Assembly: GCA_012031455.1 (NCBI GenBank)
Contig: JAAUTM010000023.1
Span: 1-10,123 of the forward strand
Direction: 5' to 3'
Length of the DNA stretch: 10,123 nucleotides
Source: Phycisphaerales bacterium
GTDB lineage: Bacteria; Planctomycetota; Phycisphaerae; Phycisphaerales; Phycisphaeraceae
The position numbers and the translations under genes were made by a program. Below the pieces are notes generated by a model that was not told where the DNA came from, searched no databases, and saw nothing but the letters and a program-made list of their open reading frames with translations. How positions within the stretch are numbered: position 1 is the stretch's first letter; each line of letters starts with the position of its first letter. Shown here piece by piece: positions 7,322-10,123 of this stretch.

Positions 7322-8472
7322 ATGCGTATCGCTCTGGATGCACGCCCGATTTTCAGCCCCCGGCGCAGGGCATCGGCAAGTCATTGCTGGCGCTCTACCA
7401 GCATGTGGCTTACTTGCGTCCGCATTGGGAGATCATCGCCTACCACCGCATGCCCGGCTCCGTCCAGCCACCCATCCTCGCCCCAACACTTTTCAACCCC
7501 GCTTCATGGAGATGCCCGGTGACCGCTGGAACGCATGGGAAGGCCTGCGTCTTCCAATCACCGCCTGGACCCGTGGCGTGGACCTTCTGCATTGCCCTGC
7601 CAACACCTGCCCGCGCTGGGCCATGCTCCCCACCATCGTCACCGTCCACGACATCATCCCGCTCGATGAATCACAATATTATCCCCCTGAAGAAGTGCAG
7701 CGTTTTGAAAAGGGTGTCCGCACCGCCTGCCAGAACGCCTGGATCATGTGCCCCTCGCAATACACCAAGGATCGCCTGGTGGATCGTTTCAAGACCGACC
7801 CTCGCCGCATTGTGGTCAATCCCTGGGCATCTGGCACGGGTGTGAAACTGGTCGAACCCATGCGGGCGCAGAAGGTGATGAACCGTTATGGCATCGCTCC
7901 GCCTTTCGTTCTGCATCTGGGGGCATCGGACCCTCGTAAAAACACCCGCAGTGTCATCGATGCCTGGGCCATGATCGACAAAGCTGTGCGTGGTTCGTGG
8001 GAGCTGGTCGTGGTCGGGCTCAATGATGAAACTCGCAGTCAGCTTATGTCCGCAGTGGAACGCCTGGGTCTGGAAGCTCATGTGCATCTTCTGGGTTACC
8101 GTGAAGGAAGATGAGCTGTCCGCCCTGATGACCGCTGCGGAGGTGCTGGCTTATCCGAGCCTGTCGGAGGGCTTTGGTCTGCCCGTGCTGGATGCTTTTG
8201 CCACCGATACAGCCGTGCTCGCTGCCAATGCCAGCAGCATTCCGGAAGTGGCGGGGGATGCAGCCGTGCTGGTGGACCCGGGGGACCGCTGTGCAGTGGC
8301 ACGGGGACTGACCAAGCTGTTGCGTGACAAACGTCTGCGGGAAACATTGGTGGAGAAAGGCCGGGCACGATTGGAACAATTCACCTGGCAGGCCACCGCC
8401 GCCCGTTTTGTACAAACCCTCGAACGTATCCAAGCCGGTGTGCAGAGCCGCCGGGATCAGGTCGCTGCGTAA
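7322..8472 (+). CDS. GT4 family glycosyltransferase (GT-B fold), frameshifted
   Basis: A retaining GT-B fold transferase (Glycos_transf_1, PF00534 type) of the mannosyl/rhamnosyl-like group. It reads across three frames: MRIALDARPIFSPRRR; GIGKSLLALYQHVAYLRPHW to LAP; NTFQPRFMEMPGDRWNAWEG, GVDLLHCPANTCP, VTVHDIIPLDE, FVLHLGASDPRKNTRSVIDA, HVHLLGYRE; then EDELSALMTAAEVLAYPSLS, EGFGLPVLDAF and a TAA at 8470-8472. The breaks match one base lost in GGG 7368-7370, one lost in CCCC 7481-7484, and one gained in GG 8106-8107. Corrected, it is 383 residues, a normal length. HDIIPLD, the PRKN donor-site loop and the EGFGLP loop are all present. In the E-x7-E motif the second acid is Asp. Upstream (7139-7308) I see no gene. 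It ends the polysaccharide block, 13 bases before the RAYT element. Confidence 0.92.
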
Positions 8473-8485
8473 TCGCGCACCAAAT

Positions 8486-8508
8486 AAAGGTGTCAGGATG
8501 AATTATTT
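8486..8508 (+). repeat. Left RAYT repeat
   Basis: 23 bases with core AAAGGTGTCAGGATGAATTA. It is a perfect inverted match to 9323-9345 and begins 14 bases after the GT4 stop. It ends in the TT of the putative -35 box of the transposase promoter. Confidence 0.85.
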
Positions 8509-8536
8509 TGACGGTTGGGACTCGACACGTTAATCT
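8508..8536 (+). promoter_or_regulatory. Putative sigma-70-like promoter of the transposase
   Basis: TTGACG (8508-8513) and TAATCT (8531-8536) are separated by 17 bases. The -10 box ends 7 bases before the ATG at 8544, where no Shine-Dalgarno is visible. A transcript from this promoter would be nearly or fully leaderless. Confidence 0.4.
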
Positions 8537-8543
8537 GCTGCAC

Positions 8544-9244
8544 ATGGGAAGAGCATTGCGCCAATCAGCCGGTGGAGTGGTGTACCACGTTCTGAATCGC
8601 CGAGTGCTTCGGCTGGGGTTGTTTGAAGATGAGGGGGATTACCTGGCTTTTGTCCGCGTGCTGGCCGAGGCGTTGCAACGCAAGGATGCCCCCGAACTTT
8701 TTGCCTATTGCCTGATGCCCAACCACTGGCACCTGCTGCTGCGGCCTGGCAAGGACGGGGATCTGTCACGCTGGATGCAGTGGCTGACCGTCACCCACAC
8801 CCATCGCTGGCATCAGCACCATCACACCTTCGGCACCGGGCCTGTCTATCAGGGTCGGTTCAAAGGCTTCCCAGTTCAGGCCGATGACCACTTTCTGATC
8901 GCTGCCCGTTATGTGGAACGCAATCCGCTGCGTGCGGGCCTGGTTGAAGGGGCAGAGGCCTGGCGCTGGTCAAGCCTGGGACTGATGAACCGCACGGTCA
9001 GTGACCGGCGGAACTGGAACTTCGGCAACGCTTGTCGGATTGGCCGGTGGACCGCCCGCGGAACTGGCGGCAACGGGTGAATCAGGCGGAGTCGCAGGAG
9101 GAGTTGGTATTGCTGCGGCGCTGCTCGGTACGTGGCCAGCCGTTGGGCCAGGAGTCATGGATACACCGGATCGCCAGTAAAATGGGCTTGCTCAGCACCC
9201 TCCGTCCCCGTGGCCGACCCAGGCTCGAAAATAATTCAACCTGA
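8544..9244 (+). CDS. REP-associated tyrosine transposase (RAYT), frameshifted
   Basis: A Y1 single-strand transposase of the IS200/RAYT group (PF01797), which nicks and moves repeat-bounded hairpin elements. It opens MGRALRQSAGGVVYHVLNRR, a standard RAYT N-terminus. The HUH metal-binding pair is in FAYCLMPNHWHLLLRP near residue 60. GPVYQGRFKGFPVQADDHF and YVERNPLRAGLVEGAEAWRW (with the WSS that follows) are family signatures. The frame breaks near 9006-9007, where restoring one G gives DRAELELRQRLSDWPVDRPR and the typical tail ending LRPRGRPR. The corrected length is 233 residues, normal for the group. I choose ATG 8544 over the TTG at 8508 because the family starts there. The last four codons and TGA lie inside the first downstream repeat. 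Confidence 0.93.
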
Positions 9245-9252
9245 CACCTTTT
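9229..9252 (-). repeat. Downstream RAYT repeat, copy a
   Basis: This is the same 24-base pattern as the outer right repeat, with A for T at one position (TTCAACCTGACACC against TTCATCCTGACACC). It contains the transposase stop codon at 9242-9244. Confidence 0.8.
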
Positions 9253-9257
9253 CTTTC

Positions 9258-9277
9258 TCAACCTGACACCTTTTCTT
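9258..9277 (-). repeat. Downstream RAYT repeat, copy b
   Basis: These 20 bases match 9236-9255 exactly, forming a 22-base-period tandem pair with copy a. It lacks the A/T-rich AAATAAT end found in the other copies. Confidence 0.75.
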
Positions 9278-9322
9278 GACTTATGGGCGACTCAACTTTG
9301 GCTTGTGAAGGGCGGGCTGGGG

Positions 9323-9345
9323 AAATAATTCATCCTGACACCTTT
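9323..9345 (-). repeat. Outer right RAYT repeat
   Basis: Exact reverse complement of 8486-8508. It contains the last codons (K-V-S-G) and TGA of the minus-strand viperin gene at 9330-9344. Confidence 0.85.
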
Positions 9346-10123
9346 TCCTGCTCAGCTGTAACCTTATCCCAGTTGTAATTCCCCCCACGCTCTTTGAAGC
9401 GTGGCAAGGATACACTGACCTGTTGGAGAGCTAGCTCAATTCCTATCTCATGAATTGATTTGCTGTATGTATGTCGACCTTTGGTATTGTCAAATAACCG
9501 ACCTGCAGGGTCTATCATGAGATAGGAGCCTGTCATCAGTTCGTTGTTCTCTGCCACAATGCTAATACTAGGCAAGCTTTACATGTTTATTAACATAGTT
9601 CTGGAACTGAGCGTCAGATACTGCCCAAGATTGCGGTTGAGAATCATTCTGGCCCTCTATTCGTAGTGCCTGAAAATCTTCAGTCTCTCAGGCAGCACCT
9701 CCAGTACGAAAGCGGACATATCTTCCTGCCAGTTGAATGCTGATACGACGGTGTTCATCTTGAGTCGCAATCCAGCATTGCGTATAAGTGAAATACGTTC
9801 TAGGTATTCCTCAGCACCGAACGCAAGACGTCCAGGACCAATTCTGCCTGATAGCGCATTTGTTTCAGGGATAATGCTGTCAATACTCAATACGAACCAG
9901 TGTAATCCTGAAAGATCTCTGAGTAGTTGTTCATTAAGTGTCAGGCCATTACTCACGACCATAGTGGTCATGCCGAGATTGCTGGCTTCAGCAGTCAATG
10001 ACGAAAGCCATGGGCACAAAGTTGGTTCACCCCGACAAATGAAATTTTACGTACCCCGGCGTCTGCGAGTGCCCGAACACATTTAAAGGTGGTTGCAATC
10101 TCTGATACCGAGTGGGCTTTGTT
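9330..10123 (-). CDS. pVip: Prokaryotic viperin (pVip), radical-SAM antiviral enzyme, 5' partial, frameshifted
   Basis: Viperins dehydrate nucleoside triphosphates to 3'-deoxy-3',4'-didehydro forms that block phage RNA synthesis. About 264 codons are present; the CxxxCxxC iron-sulfur motif would lie past the right edge. In order: ALADAGVRKISFVG joined to GEPTLCPWL (GGE, SAM-binding), TTMVVSNGLTLNEQL, FVLSIDS, GLRLKMNTVVSAFNWQEDM, PERLKIF joined to QALRIEGQNDSQPQSW, FQNYVNKHV joined to LPSISIVAENNELMTGSYLM, IDPAGRLFDNTKGR, then FKERGGNYNWDK. The last blocks parallel human viperin's C-terminal SYLILD and KRGGKYIWSK. Breaks fit one base lost in CCCC 10030-10033, one lost in AAAA 9673-9676, and one gained in TTT 9578-9580. 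PxRLK replaces the usual PxRWK. GC is about 40%, below its neighbours, suggesting transfer. The stop lies inside a RAYT repeat. The alternative, a MoaA-like enzyme, fits the C-terminal third poorly. Confidence 0.9.

Larger units (their letters stand above)
8486..9345 (+). mobile_element. RAYT transposase unit bounded by 23-base inverted repeats
   Basis: The bases at 8486-8508 are the exact reverse complement of 9323-9345. Between them sit a Y1-type transposase gene and two further, nearly identical repeat copies. Such flanking repeats with a GGTGTCAGG core are, to my knowledge, usual partners of RAYT genes. No target-site duplication is evident, and these elements are not expected to make one. 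The unit lies between the GT4 stop and the viperin 3' end. Confidence 0.75.

Noticed and set aside
9229..9345. Possible CRISPR or satellite array of the GGTGTCAGG repeats
   Set aside because: Spacing is irregular, one copy is inverted at the far side of a transposase, and the pattern fits RAYT-flanking repeats.
9330..9575. Two separate short hypothetical genes (9330-9575 and 9657-10019) on the minus strand
   Set aside because: The 81 bases between them encode viperin-like text (QALRIEGQNDSQPQSW, FQNYVNKHV) in the third frame, so they are one gene.
9733..10086. Plus-strand open frame of 117 codons at the right end
   Set aside because: Antisense to the viperin segments GGEPT to EDM; no recognisable features of its own.

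Overview
The window looks like bacterial chromosomal DNA of roughly 57% GC over most of its length, by hand counts of a few lines. A planctomycete (Phycisphaerae-like) host is my best guess. It rests on the look of the left-edge protein and of the RAYT element, so confidence is low.

Layout. (1) Bases 1-485, minus strand: the start of a protein of unknown function with a possible kinase-like N-lobe, running off the left edge. (2) About 603-1105, plus: purE, the purine-pathway mutase, present in full but split by several 1-2 base indels. (3) 1206-1865, plus: an intact secreted or periplasmic coiled-coil protein. A hairpin duplicated at a 41-base period follows it. (4) 2031-2538, minus: an unrecognised frameshifted protein, convergent with the previous gene. 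(5) 2789-8472, plus: a surface-polysaccharide block. It holds a GT2 glycosyltransferase, a WaaE-like GT2 and an acyltransferase-3 membrane protein joined by ATGA and GTGA stop/start overlaps, then a second GT2 and a GT4. The nucleotide-sugar transferases would build a glycan and the acyltransferase would decorate it. (6) 8486-9345: a RAYT (REP-associated tyrosine transposase) unit bounded by perfect 23-base inverted repeats, with two more repeat copies just after the transposase. (7) 9330-10123, minus, open at the right edge: a prokaryotic viperin (pVip), a radical-SAM antiviral enzyme, in DNA of clearly lower GC (about 40-42% in two sampled 60-base lines).

The standout is the viperin. It is recognisable over about 260 residues once three homopolymer frameshifts are bridged: the GGE motif, the KxN...EDM segment, PxR-K-FQ...GQN, and the C-terminal SYLMIDP / RGGNYNW blocks. 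Its last four codons and stop lie inside the outer repeat of the RAYT element, so the mobile element abuts or has trimmed the 3' end of a defence gene.

A second window-wide feature is frameshifting. Seven of the ten substantial genes carry indels, mostly in short homopolymers, and each reads as a normal full-family protein when corrected. I read these mainly as sequence or assembly errors rather than gene decay. Reported gene extents therefore span the corrected gene.
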